Below, in pieces: positions 11,966-25,425 of a DNA stretch of 64,000 nt (its first letter is position 1; every line of letters begins with the position of its first letter). The notes under the pieces were generated by a model. It worked only from the letters and a program-made list of their open reading frames with translations. It did not search any database and had not been told where the DNA came from. A program made the translations under genes and the position numbers. The stretch is taken from the NCBI RefSeq assembly GCF_020921035.1, contig NC_063155.1, positions 7,611,001 to 7,675,000 of the forward strand, in the 5' to 3' direction. Source of the DNA: Rhodamnia argentea. Its lineage: Eukaryota; Streptophyta; Magnoliopsida; Myrtales; Myrtaceae.

Positions 11966-14064
11966 CCTGATTTCCCATTCTAGAGCTCACACGGCCGCGT
12001 CCAAGAGCGTTATGACTAGGGTTCGTTTTTATTTTGCCCAATACGGCTGGGGTTGGTTTTACATTTGCTTTAATTATTTGTTTAGTGAGTTATTTTTAGT
12101 GCTTATGCACTTATTTATGGTCTGGTAAAGGTTAGCAGTGGCTATAACCTCATTCGATTAATCATAAACAAATAATCAAGCTCCGATCAATAAGGTTTGG
12201 AAAAGCCCGTGCGACATGTAAGTGCCACCACACAATAGAGTTATACTTGCATGCTTAGCAATCCATTGCACCTCCTTGAGGTTCATCCTCAGGAGGGTCG
12301 CAACATAGGATGAGTTTTATATATAGCTTGCACTCATGTATATTTTTAATGAAACACTTATTATCAAGTTGAAGTGTTTGAGTTCAAGGATTGATGTTTA
12401 TTATCATTCTCTAGAATCAAACGGAGCTTCAACACCTCTTCTCGTGTGCGGATCGAATAAAAAGCGTCGCATGAAATTAACGAACAGATTATAAAATGAC
12501 CAAGAGACCTTACGACATAAGTAGATAATAGAAGAAGTATCAAGATATCGAAAATAACTTCATCTTCACCTATGCCCCGAATTTTATTTTATTTTTTTTT
12601 TGGAGGAAGTAAGAAAGAGTTTGAGGAATGCAGCTGCATCCATGTTTGATATTTATATGTGTATGGTGACATTCAACAGTCAAAACTAGCTAGGGTTGGT
12701 TTCCCCTTTTTGTTTTGACTTTTCCTTTTTAAGCCAGTTAGCTAGGGTTGGTTCATAATATGTTGTAGCTGTGATTAATTGGAGGTAGATGGACCGAAAC
12801 CAAAGAACATGCAGATGACTTTGCACAGTTATTCAGCTTAAACTTTACTGGTTGTGAATTGCTAAAGGACAGAAAAAAAATCATATTCGGTAAACAATGC
12901 ACCATGCGAGCTTATCAGATCTATCACAGTATTCTAACCTGAGTTTGGGAGCTACACAGAAGAGAAACTCTCTATGATGCGACACGGGCATCGAACTCAT
13001 GGAAGAAAATTTTCTAACCTAGGAAACTGCGATCGGGTCGCTGTTAGATTTCAAGGCGAGATAACAAGCATGCCGGGTTTAGTAGGGGAAGTTTCACCGG
13101 TACTACTGATAAACTAAACCATACCCAAATGAGAGAGGAGGCGACACGCAACGAATTATCACTGAAACACTGTTTTTTAGCGCGTTCTCGTCAAATCCAA
13201 ATGATGTGTAACACTCCTTTCTCGTTCATTCTTATCCTGGTTTTGATGCGTTGAGTCTTTCTCACTGTTTATGAGTGCTGCTTTTTGCTAAGGTACAGCC
13301 TAATCTAATCACAACATTGAGCTTTAAATGTTAAGAAATCTGCTTAATAAGCCCGTCCAGGAATTGACAACATGGAAAGCATGTCCAAAAATTGACGCTT
13401 AAATCAAAGAGTACTTAAGCAGGATCCAAGAGGGGAACGAAAAACTATATCGATTTTTAGATAATTAAAGACAAAATTAAGTTTATGCTATGATACACAC
13501 GGCACATGTCGAATAAATGTGCACTGACTAAACATATCGAGTTTTCGGCTATAACATCCCGCGTATAAGGTATCGTATGCAAGATAAGCATTCGAATACA
13601 AGGCCAAAAAAGGAAAAAGGAAAGGAAAGGAAAGGAAAATACTATGTTTTTGTACGAGAGTCATTGTTGCATTTTCTTCAAATAATTTGGCCATGATATA
13701 TGACTGAGATGCTACCCTAAAAAGCTGCAGGAACAGAAGAAAGCCTTAAATAGAAGCATCTTACTCTGTTGCAGAAGTTGATGATGATGATGATGAGCCA
13801 GGCAAAATACTCCATGGAGCTTTATAAATCTTGTCTGACCAAACTGAGGCACTTATGAAGTGTGTGTTGGAGATAAATATGCAGGAGAAACATGTCGCCA
13901 CCTTGACGATGTTGCTGCTTTTTTTCGTCCATACTTAACTTCTTGTTCATGACCATATCCTAAAGCAGCAATCTCTCACAAAGATTATTGAATTATAAAC
14001 CCTCTTTTGAAAAGATTTTGGGGATATCATCGTCTCGAATGATCTTCATGGGAGAGGGTGTTCC
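11966..14064. other. Spacer and likely 3'UTR of the TCP gene
   Basis: No coding region recognised. A 15-base word 'tagctagggttggtt' occurs twice (about 12686 and 12740). Bases from about 13700 to 14064 are the probable 3' flank of the minus-strand TCP gene, including a GAT trinucleotide run near 13780-13795. Confidence 0.45.
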
Positions 14065-15283
14065 TCATGTTTGGAGATTCAAGAACCGCTCCTGTCCTCG
14101 TCTTCTTCGCTCTCGCCGTCGTCTTGCCGTTGAAGAAATTTGGTGCTGGTGCTGGTTTGGAACGGCAATCTCATTGGCGAGCCCATTAATTGAAGGGATG
14201 GCACGAGGGAAGTAGGCAAGATGTGCTGTTGCGAACTGGAGCTCAGTAGATGAAGGTGGTTCAGTTGCCTCGGATCTGTGTCGATGGAAGGGGTAAGATA
14301 CGAAGGGTAGGAAGGAAAGATCGGGGTCATCGCCGCGGTCGGGCAGAAGTATAACTGGGGAGCAGAGGACGGAAAGAGCCGAAGAGGAAGCGATCGACGA
14401 GGGATTTAGGGGATTTTGATCTGGCAGCAATTGAAAGCTGTGAGTCCCAAGCTGAGACAATGACAAACTCGAAGGGTCCCATTGATTATTGTAGGAGTAC
14501 GGCAAGGCGCTGTTCGGCAAGCCGCTCAAGGAATAACTAACGATTGGGAAGAAGTTCTGAGCTGATACCTGTGCATGGTGAGAGTTCACTGATGATCCCA
14601 AATGGTCATGCACTTGATCGGTCTCAATCCACTTGCCCTTCTCAGAAAGAGGCTGATCATTATGATCATCTATTTCGACCTCCTTGTTCTTTGCTCTCAG
14701 TGTGTTATACGTATCGATGTTCCAAAACTTTGACCTTGCCATCGCCGAAGATTCGCTGTCATGAACCCCGTGATCGACACTACCCTCGGCAATCTTAATC
14801 CCGTGCTTCAAGAATGTTGTTGAGCTTGTGGGGAGAAAGGGAGAGATCAAGGAAGGTTGCGGGTTGGCGCTCGACGGCTCTTGCGGGAATAGGATTTGCT
14901 GGTGGAATTGGCCAAAGTTCGGAGGCATTTGGAGCGGTGGCAACCTGTCGATGTCTTGTTTAGAGGCATCTAGCAACCAGTCGATGACTTTGCTGGGTTG
15001 GCTGAGCCCTAGCTTGTCTTGAAGATCATACAATTGAACTGCTGTGGGCACGGAGAGCCTAATCCTCCTATCCCTCAGACCCCTAATAGTGCAGACCTTG
15101 CTGTGCCTATCCTTGCCTCCCGAAAGAGCGCGAGACACGCACGATCCTTGGGTTTCGGAAGCCTGACCATTGCCTGGAAGTCGATGGCGGCGCCAAGCGG
15201 GACAAACTCCCGCCGGTCTCGTTCTTTTCTTCCTCGTGCTTCGCTGATTGAAATCCTCCTCCTTCTCTTGGAATTGGGTTCAT
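14065..15283 (-). CDS. CIN-clade TCP transcription factor (TCP5/13/17-like), with an apparent frameshift
   Basis: Plant TCP factors of this clade bind GGNCC-type DNA as dimers and limit cell proliferation in leaf margins and petals. The frame starting at ATG 15283-15281 reads through [20 protein letters not shown], the family's pre-domain block, then hits a stop at 15107-15109. The TCP domain itself ([20 protein letters not shown], then the helix-loop-helix [18 protein letters not shown] and [12 protein letters not shown]) is in another frame ending at 14065. Removing one base from the CCC at 15119-15121 (GGG on the coding strand) joins the two frames exactly as in related proteins and gives about 405 residues. 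The downstream frame has no ATG before the TCP domain. The CDS is a single exon, as usual for the clade. It is either a mutated allele or an assembly error. Confidence 0.85.
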
Positions 15284-18200
15284 CTTACTCCTCTCATGAT
15301 CATTAGGATGCAAGAGATTGGCTGCAATAAGAATTGTCAAAAGTGTTAACGCGTGAAGTCACCTTCTTTCCTCTATACAATCTCAAGCACAATTCATTTA
15401 GGTTGCCATGCATTGATTTGCAGCAGTATGCAATAACTACAGATCAATTAACAAGAGAGAAAGAAAAAAGAGAGAGTAATTAATTACATCACGAAGCATA
15501 TCACCAAACAAGCATGTTCTTTCTCCTTATGACACGAAGCAACTGAAAGAAGATCCCTATGGCAAGTATACTTTCCCAAAATCAAGAATTGGTGCAGAGA
15601 GGACTTTCGATTTTCGATGATTCAAGAATTCTTTAGTCAAGTACTCAACAAACAACCATTTGATTTGGTTAAAAGACATCTCCAGATTGCTAAATGCGCG
15701 GTGTCCCGATTTGAAAACCTAATGAAAGTAGAATCTAATTTTGGCCAAAGAGGAAAGAATCTTGCATCTGTCAACAGATCTAGAGTTCAATTATCTGATT
15801 CTGAAGAAGGAAACCTACTTTGAGGAAACATAACAAGCTAGTATTCGCACATCCTCTTTTGAAAAAGAATGTCTTCGCATATATAAACTCGACAAAAATT
15901 ATCAAGAAAATATGTAAATCGCTGCTTGATTATGAACTTACTTCAGCTAGAGAGTATTCACCATCTTGATAGCAGATCAAGATCAGTTCCCTTCAATTCT
16001 CCAGAACTGCCAACGAGAACAATATGGTCGCCTGAGAAGACGAGGAGTCCGAGGAGAGGGTGGAAACGAGCGAGTGAGCGAGCAAGAGAGAGAGAGAGAG
16101 AGAGTATCAATCTAGAGACAGTAAACTGTACATCCACAATATAAGTTCAACTGAGGAATTATTCACTCTTGGCTGGAGAATGGAAAATATGCCGAAAAAT
16201 TAACCATGGCATGTTGCATATTATGTTGCATGGGAATGATGTGAAAAGAGGTATGGCATATCTTGCTCCCAAGTGTTATATGCCGAAGTTGCCACGTCAG
16301 CCAGGTCGACTCAAGAGTTCTGTAAATCATAAATTATCATTTAACATGCGTACCGAATCGCAAATTTATAGGTCGAGATTGATTAGAACTAATCCGACAC
16401 GTGTTATTTCTCTTCTTTTTCCTGTCATTAAGAGATCAGTTAAAGATTGAAACAAACCCATCAAAAGGGTAGGTTTTAAACTCAAAGGGGACCATTGCCA
16501 AGACATAATTGAAAAGGAGAGAAAGAAATCAGAGAGAGAGAGAGACTAAAACTTTATTTGACGCAACAAGAGAATAGCTTTATGGGGTGTACTCCACATA
16601 GCATGATATGATAAATGCATGCGCAGCTGAGTGAAAAGGATGGCAAGGTAGTGAAAACCATCATGCTTTAGAATTATAATTCTGCCGTCTTGTGTGATCT
16701 TGGGAAAAAAATTCTACAGAAGATGGCAAGAACACACAAATGGAATCTTGTTTTGGCTGAAGCAACATCGTTTGTGAACGTTGTGAATGAATGAGAGAAT
16801 GTGACTGCTATCAATTTGGAAGAGAATGGTTTTCTTTTTCAAAGAAAGTGCTGTGTGAAGTGAATTAAAAGTCAGAGAAGAGATGGGTCTTAATCGTCTT
16901 GTGGCTTCTGAAGTTGTGGTGTGAGCAAAACTGGAAGTTTTTCATAGAAGACTGCTTGGATTTGATGATAGATTACTAGGTCTGCCTACATTGTAGGGGA
17001 GGGACCAAAATAAAAAATGGGTTCTTTAAAGCATCCACTCAGTGTGCAGAGAGAGAGAGAGAGAGTGAGGGACCACACGTATTGGCAGTGAGATATGCAT
17101 ATGGTACATATACACAGAGATCTCAAACCCTAATTAGTACTAACTCCACCCAAGAGAACTGCAGCTGTATATCTTCTTGGGCCTTTCTTCTTCTCTCCAT
17201 GCTTCCTTTGCATGTACTGATAAATTAAACAGATTTATAGTTGTTGGAGATTTGGCTGCCAATATGCTTCTTGATCTGGAAAGATTATTTTTTTGTTTCT
17301 TTTCTGGTAAGCAAGTCACTCTAATTGAAAAACAGATGGAAGGAGCAAATTCTTGTAGCTTCTTGAATGTAGGAACATGGCTTTTTCCAGGTTCAATACA
17401 TGTGTGGTGCTCCTCTATGGGAGAGGTGAGAACACACACAAATTATGAAGTTCATGGAAGTAATGAAAAGGTCTCAGCTAAGCCCTAAGAGAGCTCTTGA
17501 AAAATTGCTTTTATTATGTAGAGGGAGAGAGAGAGAGGGAGAGAGTTTGCAGAGCAAACCTTAATAATCTGGAAGTAAAAGAAAGGGAAAAAAATGGAAT
17601 CTTCACCAAAATAATTGAAAAGCTGAGAGATTTGCACGCAGTGGTGCAGTTGTACCAGTCAAAAGCTGAGGTCTACTTTTATTTGCCCAGTACTTTTTCT
17701 TTCTCTTCTTGAAATAAGGAACCCTAGTGACCTCTTGAAGTTTGAAAGCCGTAGAAGAACCCTAAGACCTGTGCCATTTGCAGCTTTTAGGAAGCAATCA
17801 GAAAATAATTCTTGTTTCTTTTCTCTGTGTTATTACAAGCAGCCAAAAAAGGGAAAAGGAAGGGTCCAAAAAAAAAAAAAAACTGGACCTCTTTTTCTTT
17901 ATTAGTGGTCAAAGACATGCAGACACCGGCAAGATTTGGGTGATACCTGTTCCATTTTTCTGTTGTTGGCTGCTCTCTCTCTCAAACACACCAAACCACA
18001 TTCCCTAAGCCTCATTCCATGAGATTTGATTTTAGTTCAGATAGATAATATTTACATAATTTGAGGAAAGGGCTCAAATTGGTCCATGCCAGTATGGACA
18101 TCATCATTAGTTTGATCTAAACGAGTTTAGCTAGCTAATGTTCACAGTTTGTCTATTCCAACATATAATTCTCTCAAAGAACTGCGTGTGAATTTTGCTT

Positions 18201-21200
18201 TCATCACACTAAAATCTTCTTCTCTGGTGTCTGCTAAGGCTACACAAAGACATGGTCCCTACATTGGCAGATCCCAAAGCAGGCATGCTGCTTTGCAAAG
18301 GACACTAATCTTCTCATCAATCATGAGCTCTCCCAACTTATCTTGCCATTTCAAGCCCGAGGAGATTATGACAAAACGATTCCAACTGATCAGCTAGTTA
18401 TTTGATCTGCAGAAGTTAATGGGGCAAAAGATGATGTCCATTTACATAATTTTCAAGAACTGTTCTTTCTAATGCAGATTTAAGGACTTCTAGCTTTCTC
18501 TTGAATTCTTGAACCAATAATTCACAACCCATGAAAGAGGGACTCAAGGAACAGTGCAGTTCCCACCAAACAAAATCTTGATCAGTCTCAGCTGTAATTG
18601 AGGGAAGGGAGTCAGGTCTTTCAAAGCAACCAATTGGCAAGGAATTACTTTGGAAATAAGTAGTATCTGCCATGTTTTTTTCACTAGCTTAAAGCCTGGC
18701 GAGAATTCTTTCCCTTGGATATGATTAAGCACACCACGGTACAGTTCAAACTAAATGGGGATGATCCTGAGACTCCTGGTAGAAAATTGACACTTCTCAT
18801 CTAAGTGAAAGTAGAGATCTCCTGGTAGAAAATCGCCTAGAAACTCTAGTATGTAGATGTCGACGAAGAGCCTTTCAAGCAGAAAGATGTTTGTTAAATC
18901 GAGTTCAGCAAGTGTGGACCTCAAGATGCTTCTACCAGTTTACTTAACATATCACCATCATCACTGTCATCATCATGACTCATTGTTGCATCAGAGAGAG
19001 AGAGAGAGATCCACAGTCTAGTTGTCTCTTGGAAGGGAATAATGGGTTGGATAGATACCGAGATATGGAATAACAAAATGATGAAAGAATCATAGGGGGG
19101 ATGGCATCAAAAAAGGCAAAAATAAAAAGTATTTATACATTAAAGTATTTATGCGTACATGGTGTTTGCTAATTCTAGGAGCATCTGTGGATTCTGGCTT
19201 TTTCCTTCTCTCTTTCTGTCTCCATCTTCTCTGAGGAGGCCATTTACTATAATATGCCCAAGAAAATGACAGCTGAAGCTAATAAAAGAACAAGCAGTGA
19301 ACAAGCAGTGATCTAGCCCAAGATAAAATAATGCCTTCTGGTCATCAATACTTACACAGTTGGAGCAGAGGAGACAGACAGCAGAATTACCTCTTTCCTC
19401 TCTCTGCAGTTTACCTCCAAAGTTATTAAATTTCCTTCTGCTGAAAAGACTGCAATCACAAGCTGCTACCTTTGGAAATGCGAAGATACCCGCTTGAATA
19501 AACGCTCAGAGAATAGGCGCTTCTAGCATCTCCGTATAAATCACAAGACAATTACCGGTGGATCATAAACGAATAGATCCCGAGCATTTGGTTTGAGAAA
19601 TATTCTGCCGTATATGCTACTGTTCCTTGCATGTTACTTACAAACGACCGAGATCAGTTTCTCGAGAAACCCTAGATGGCTTCGCTTAAGATATCTAAAG
19701 TGACATAATATTATGCACAAAGTTTAGTTTTCATATAGAACCGTTTTATGTCTCCCGAACAGGAATTGAGAACCTAGATCATATTAATTTTCTCATCTCA
19801 CCATACACTTTTCTCCTCATAGTATATAATGACGCAGCAATCATCGATTGGCAAAATCTCCCAGTACGGGCACTTGATCTGATTTCCTGTAACCATTTAC
19901 CTTCACTCCAAGTGACTCAAACATGCCCAGCAAAATAAGGGCAAACCCCACTATACGGAGCAAAGTGGGGGAAAAAAAAAGAGAGTTAAACATTTTCCAC
20001 ATGCATCAAGATTTAACCCCATGGAATACCTCTTAACTCTTTTACATGTTCATCAGTCAATTCTATACCAACTGGACGAGAACGACCTCTTTTTCACCGG
20101 CTGTTAACTTCCAGTTTACGAATTGTACATCACAGTTTAACAGCTGACTGAAGCACGAACTCCTGCTGGTGCCAGGCAGACTTTTCTTCAAAACACGTAG
20201 TGTTGCTTTCATTGGCACTCTTTCATCAACAGAGAAGGAAAAATAGAAGTCTATGTACAAATGCATACACGTACATATAGATGTACATATATAATCAATG
20301 TGCTCAGAGAAGACTTTAAGTTACTGACAGTTTCAAGACAGTTGCTAAGGCCCCAATATGCTGCATACAGCATAAGTCGATGATCAATCAGAATGAGGTC
20401 CAGAAGTAACAAATGCTGTTGCTTTCTGCTCTGTCCCGCTCATCCATTTTGTTGGGTTCTCTCCCCCATGTCTCCTCCATGCATTCCTCCTTTTATCTTT
20501 TAGTAGACAAGAGAAACTGGCCTTGGACCTCGTGCCTCTCTCTTAGTCTCCTGCACGAAATCATTAATGCATCATCCTCAGAGAGTGAACTTAAACTGCT
20601 CTTACTAAACTTTGGTGATGCACAGCGTAAGAAGAATTGAAGAAATCGAATAAGATATCCTCTTGTTGTTAACTTCGAATGCCACTAATGAAGTAGATAT
20701 GTTCCAGGGAAGGGCGACAGCAGATTATAATAATATCCCTCTCTTAAGCAGACATTGTAGTACTGAAATGCCAACAAACACTTTCAGCACATTTGTAGCA
20801 CTAGCACGGAGATATTTTGTGCATAATACAACTGCAAGCATCATTGGTTGTGAGTTTTGGGAAAAGCGAAGTGTGGTTCCTCCTGTTGGGTTTGGTGCGC
20901 CATACAGTCAGGAGTTGGCACTCAAGCATAGTTCAAATGTCCACAGTGACTGTCCTTGAGCTTTCCTTTAAACATAAACACCCAATCAAAGAAGGATAAC
21001 ATGTAACCCCAGGAACAAGAAGGCAAGGAAAATTTAAGCTTGTTATGGAAGTATTCCATTAATAAGCCATGCGAAAGAGAAGTGGTGAGCTTTTTTTGCA
21101 ATCGGATGTGAGAAGGACAAAAACTCTTAGGCAGATATGGTAGTACAACAAAACTTGAAGGACTGGCTATGAGGCTGAGACTGAAATCGTTTGCATTAGA

Positions 21201-22440
21201 AAATGTCGGCAGCACAATTTTTTGCCAAAACTTCCGTACTTAAGCCAAACAGCTACATTTCTTAGCATAAAAAAGTGGCTGGTGCACGACTTCAAAAAAA
21301 AATGTGCCACTGTTAGACAAGTAACTTACATCAAATTCACCTTCTTATAACTGTGAAGAGAACTTCCCTGCAACGTAGGGATTAGTTTTGATATTTTCCC
21401 TTTCCCGTGATATAAACCATTATCATAATCCTAAAGTATGTAAGCTGATAATTGTATCCACTACAAGAGATGAAAACCAATACAGACAATGCCAGCTACC
21501 CAATTTCCTTCTCTCTGCCAACATAATGCAAGGCTTTACTATCTGAACCCGAGTCGTGCAAAGGAACCATGGAAGAATTGGAGATGGTCCATAAGATCCA
21601 TAAAAAAGTTGACAAGTTGGCAACCGCATTGCCAGGCTGCCCGCACGTTAGGAGGTCATAATAAAGGACTTTAAATATGGTATAACGAAAGACATATCAC
21701 TGCAATCTCGTGAAAATTCAAATGAGCTTTTTGTGGTAAGTTCAGAGGTTTTAGACAAGGAACAGCACCTGCCACTTTCCTCTCAATTGCACTGGCAGGA
21801 GATAGCATCCTTAAATTTCAAAATCAAAGTCCATCTTCCTAGACTTGCCAAACCCACTGTTACATGGACAATTTTTATTTGCATTGTTAACAATACTTGT
21901 GATGCTTTGGACACAGGACAATGTAAATCCAGAAGACTGTGTGCCAATCGTCTATGTGAATCAATACAGTCAGGTCATAGAAACATATGGCCAAACGCAA
22001 ATGTATAGGAACAGTGTATGCTAACCACTGCAGATATTTTGAAACAGTACCAGCAAAATTCCATGGTAAAGATGAGCAATAACAATGGTGGCCGGGAAAA
22101 GAGGCTGCTGCGGAGGAACAGAGTTGTGTAGTCAATATATTATTGAACTGTTGTATCAAGGGAACTCACAAAAATTGTTGAGCACACCCAAAGAAAACCT
22201 TTCCATATCATAACAAGATTATATTTTAAATGACTCATAGCGAGAATATTTCAAATCCTTATTTGAAGATTTCGAGATTGATCTCTAAGAATAGAACATA
22301 GTGTTGTAATCTGCAAGTGTATTTTGCATGAGTTTGACCTAGATAAAACCCATGAATCTTTTTCATTGTAACACACATGAGTAATTGAACAAAGTTCCTT
22401 CATGGGAATTGTCACCATGTTATCTTCTCTTCGTTTTTTC
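15284..22440. other. TCP upstream region and gene-free spacer with GAGA tracts
   Basis: Upstream of the minus-strand TCP gene. Short (GA)n/(AG)n tracts occur near 15460, 16087-16105, 16530-16545, 17049-17066, 17521-17545 and 18991-19007. No open frame has a recognisable domain. Parts of 16000-17800 could be transcribed leader, but no splice chain can be shown. Confidence 0.45.
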
Positions 22441-23370
22441 TCTCTCTCTCTCTCCCTTTTTGTGACTTCCTAAGTCCGTGATTATCAATAGATATTGGTA
22501 TCCTCAGACTGGCCTGCTAAGGTGGTGATTCGGCTAAGGGAGACCTAGATTATCTAGTCTCGTCCTTCCTAGTCTCTGCCTCGGATAACCCTTTATTTAT
22601 CTATTCATTCGAGGCATCCCGGCAACATTTGTTATGGCATTCCATGTTTACCGGCGTCATTCATCGTTACCGATCATGGCAATCTGTCCTCTGAGACGAG
22701 CCACAGAAATTACTACATGATGGATTCGGCCACTCTGGTTAAGCTTTACGCCTCACGCTCATGACCTCTGTATGTCATTGCTCGCATGACAAAAACTGCT
22801 AGCCAGGGCAAAGGTTCGGTAGATGACACCCGAGTTGTCACGAACATCCACGCAATGTCGACACCCCGGATTGACTCGGGCTGCTCTCGCTTGATCCTCT
22901 TTAACGTACGGAAACAAAATCATCGCAAACCATCGGAAGCTGCGCGAACAAAATGACCCGAAATTCGGGCAAACGACGACTGAGACCCCAGGACTCGGTT
23001 GAGCTGGAGAGTCGAGACCCCCCAGTGCTTCCGATGAAGCAAAACGACACGGAAACGGATCCGCCATCGCTCGATTGCATCGAAACGTCGCCCTCCGGAA
23101 TACGGCGAACCGGGGGCATTCAAACTACGGAGAGACCGAAAGAAAAAGGGGCAAAGGTTTCGCATTCTCCGTACCTTCTCCGAGGGGATGCGACGCTGCG
23201 ACCTTCCTTGGGCACGAATCACTCGAGGAAGCACCGGAAGCATCGCCGATCGATGGACGTCTGGCGCGGTTTCATTGGAAGCGCAGAGAATGGGAATCGC
23301 CGTGGCCGAAGCCAAAAGCTGAACTGAGGGCACCAGCTCAGCCGCTTCGCTGAAAGTGAAAAGACGCATC
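22441..23370. other. CT tract followed by a GC-rich island without a recognisable gene
   Basis: A CT tract lies at 22440-22456. From about 22740 to 23360 the base composition is clearly richer in G+C and CpG than its surroundings, and frames stay open on both strands (149 codons on minus at 22920-23369, 124 on plus at 22953-23327). None of the translations shows a domain. It could be a decayed first exon or an unmethylated remnant. Confidence 0.3.
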
Positions 23371-23756
23371 GTTTAATGTCGGGATGACTAATCATTTATC
23401 CAATATGCAATCTTGTGGGGAAAATTTTCCAATTAAGGGCTCGAATCAAATGATATTAAACATATTTTTCATCTCTTCTCGAAAAATAAGTGGACTATTT
23501 TTTTTTTTTGTGCAAAACTATGCTCAATTTCATATGTGGCAATTCTTTCAAGATCTCTTCGTTAGCTGGGAGAAGAATCCGTTCGAATCGGATTTTTTTA
23601 GGAATATATCAAGAAAGAATTGGATTTGAAACCAATGGAATTGAGATCTCATTCAAAGAGAAAGTACCATCATTTTAATCAAATAAAAGCATGAAGTTAA
23701 TCTTATTTCAAATAATGACATAAAATGTCCTCTTTATTTTAAAAAAAACATGATTA

Positions 23757-23960
23757 GTGGTATTTTTTTATATTTTTTTTCTTTTTTTTCCTTCTTTTAG
23801 CCCCCGGCAGGCCACAAGCGAGGGCTGGCCTAGCTTGGGCAAGGCGAGGCCAGCCATAGGCAAGGCTGGTGGTCACGAGACCGACAATTGCTTATGGGTG
23901 GCGAAGCCGCCCAACCCACTGCTACCGACAAGGAGGAAGAGGAAAAAAAAATAAAAATAA
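23757..23960. repeat. GC-rich palindromic repeat core
   Basis: Within AT-rich DNA, 23800-23930 contains self-complementary GGC/GCC-rich words (gcgagggctggcctagct, caaggcgaggccagccat). The word type is the same as in the core of the element at 25426-26303, so it is probably a truncated relative. Confidence 0.4.
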
Positions 23961-25425
23961 ATAAATAAAGGAAAAAATCAAAAAATATATCAAGACAAAA
24001 ATATCGTTGATTAGATATTTCTTTGAAGCAATAAGAGTACATCGAGCCCTTATTTATGAAGGTAATGACACTTCGGATCCTTATTTGGAATTTTATTTAA
24101 TCTTGAATTTTTAATTTGTACAATAAGATTCATAAATTTTAACTCAACATATAATATTGTCAATTAAATTTTTAATTTATTCAACATGATATGATCTAAA
24201 AATTAATTGGACATTTGACCAAAGTTTAGGAACTACATTGAAAAAATTAAAAATTCAAAAAGAACAATGGATATTGGACCAAAGTTCATATTTTATATTA
24301 AAATTTTCAAGGACGATATTACACGTTGAACCAAAGTTAAGAGATCGTTTGTGTCGCTTTTTTTTTTCTTGATACATTTTAATTTTACTGTATATGAGCG
24401 TGTAATCATGGATGTTATGGGCTTGAGTGAGTGGGCCTTTGGGCCCGCTATTGGGCTTTGAAGATCAAATTGTTGTGTTGGATCGATCGGCTATGGAGTT
24501 AATTCTTTTAATTGTCACAAAAATTACTAAGGAAAGACATGTTCGTATCAGAAATATAAAATGCGGCCTCAAATTTTAAACTTAAGATTGGTTACGATAG
24601 ACATGTCATAAATTCAGAAAAGCAACGTTTTAATAATGCCAGCTTCTTGATGAATTCAACCTTGCTTTGATTTTAGGGCACGTGCAAATTTTTTTTTTTA
24701 ATGGAATTTCAAATTCTTCATATAACGTTGTAATTCGATCTGAACTTAACAGTTAAGGCTCTCTCTCTTCGTTCCTTGTTTGAGTACTATTGAAACCAAA
24801 ACGTGTTAGAGCAGAATAAGTCAATTTCAAATGTGCAAAACATAAGTATGCAAATTTGAAGTTTCGTTTGACCAAAAAAAAAAAATGAAGTTCTGCTAAA
24901 TCAAATAAACTATTTCCATTTCCTTCTTTGTTAGTTAGATATGTCTTTTTTTTTTTTACTTAAATAAACCATACCTTTTAACACAATTTTCCGATTCACC
25001 GGGTTGGCGAGGCGCTACACCGTCACATAGAAGACTATTTCTACTACTGAACAAGAGCCTACAAAAAACAAAAAGATTTAGAGCTTTTTTTTGGTCGAAA
25101 ATGTAGAGTTGTTTGATAGCTCAGTTAAGTATTGAAAAATAATCAGCACTTAATAAGGATAAGCTTGTTTAATTACTATAACTAACATTGATTTAATAGA
25201 TTCAATAAATTTTTGTTTGATAGGAAGATTCAATTAAAGTTAAAACAACACTTAATGAGGTAAGTAAGGAAGGGACTACTTAATTTATTAAGTAGTAGAA
25301 AAAAGCAATCGATGGCAATTAAAATCTTGCCAATTATAATAGTAAAAGCTACCAATAATGATCCCAAGTTCATGTATAGTAAGAAACTAATCATCATCAA
25401 TTATTAGATAGAATTAAATTTTTTT

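Noticed and set aside
8300..12780. Possible microRNA precursor
   Set aside because: Short inverted words such as those near 9330-9380 pair too poorly, and no known mature miRNA sequence was recognised.
14079..14330. Second minus-strand frame over the TCP C-terminus
   Set aside because: Shadow of the TCP coding frame; the TCP frame is longer and continuous with the conserved domain.
22920..23369. 149-codon minus-strand open frame
   Set aside because: Sits in a CpG-rich island where several frames on both strands are open; translation shows no recognisable domain, so only the island is reported.
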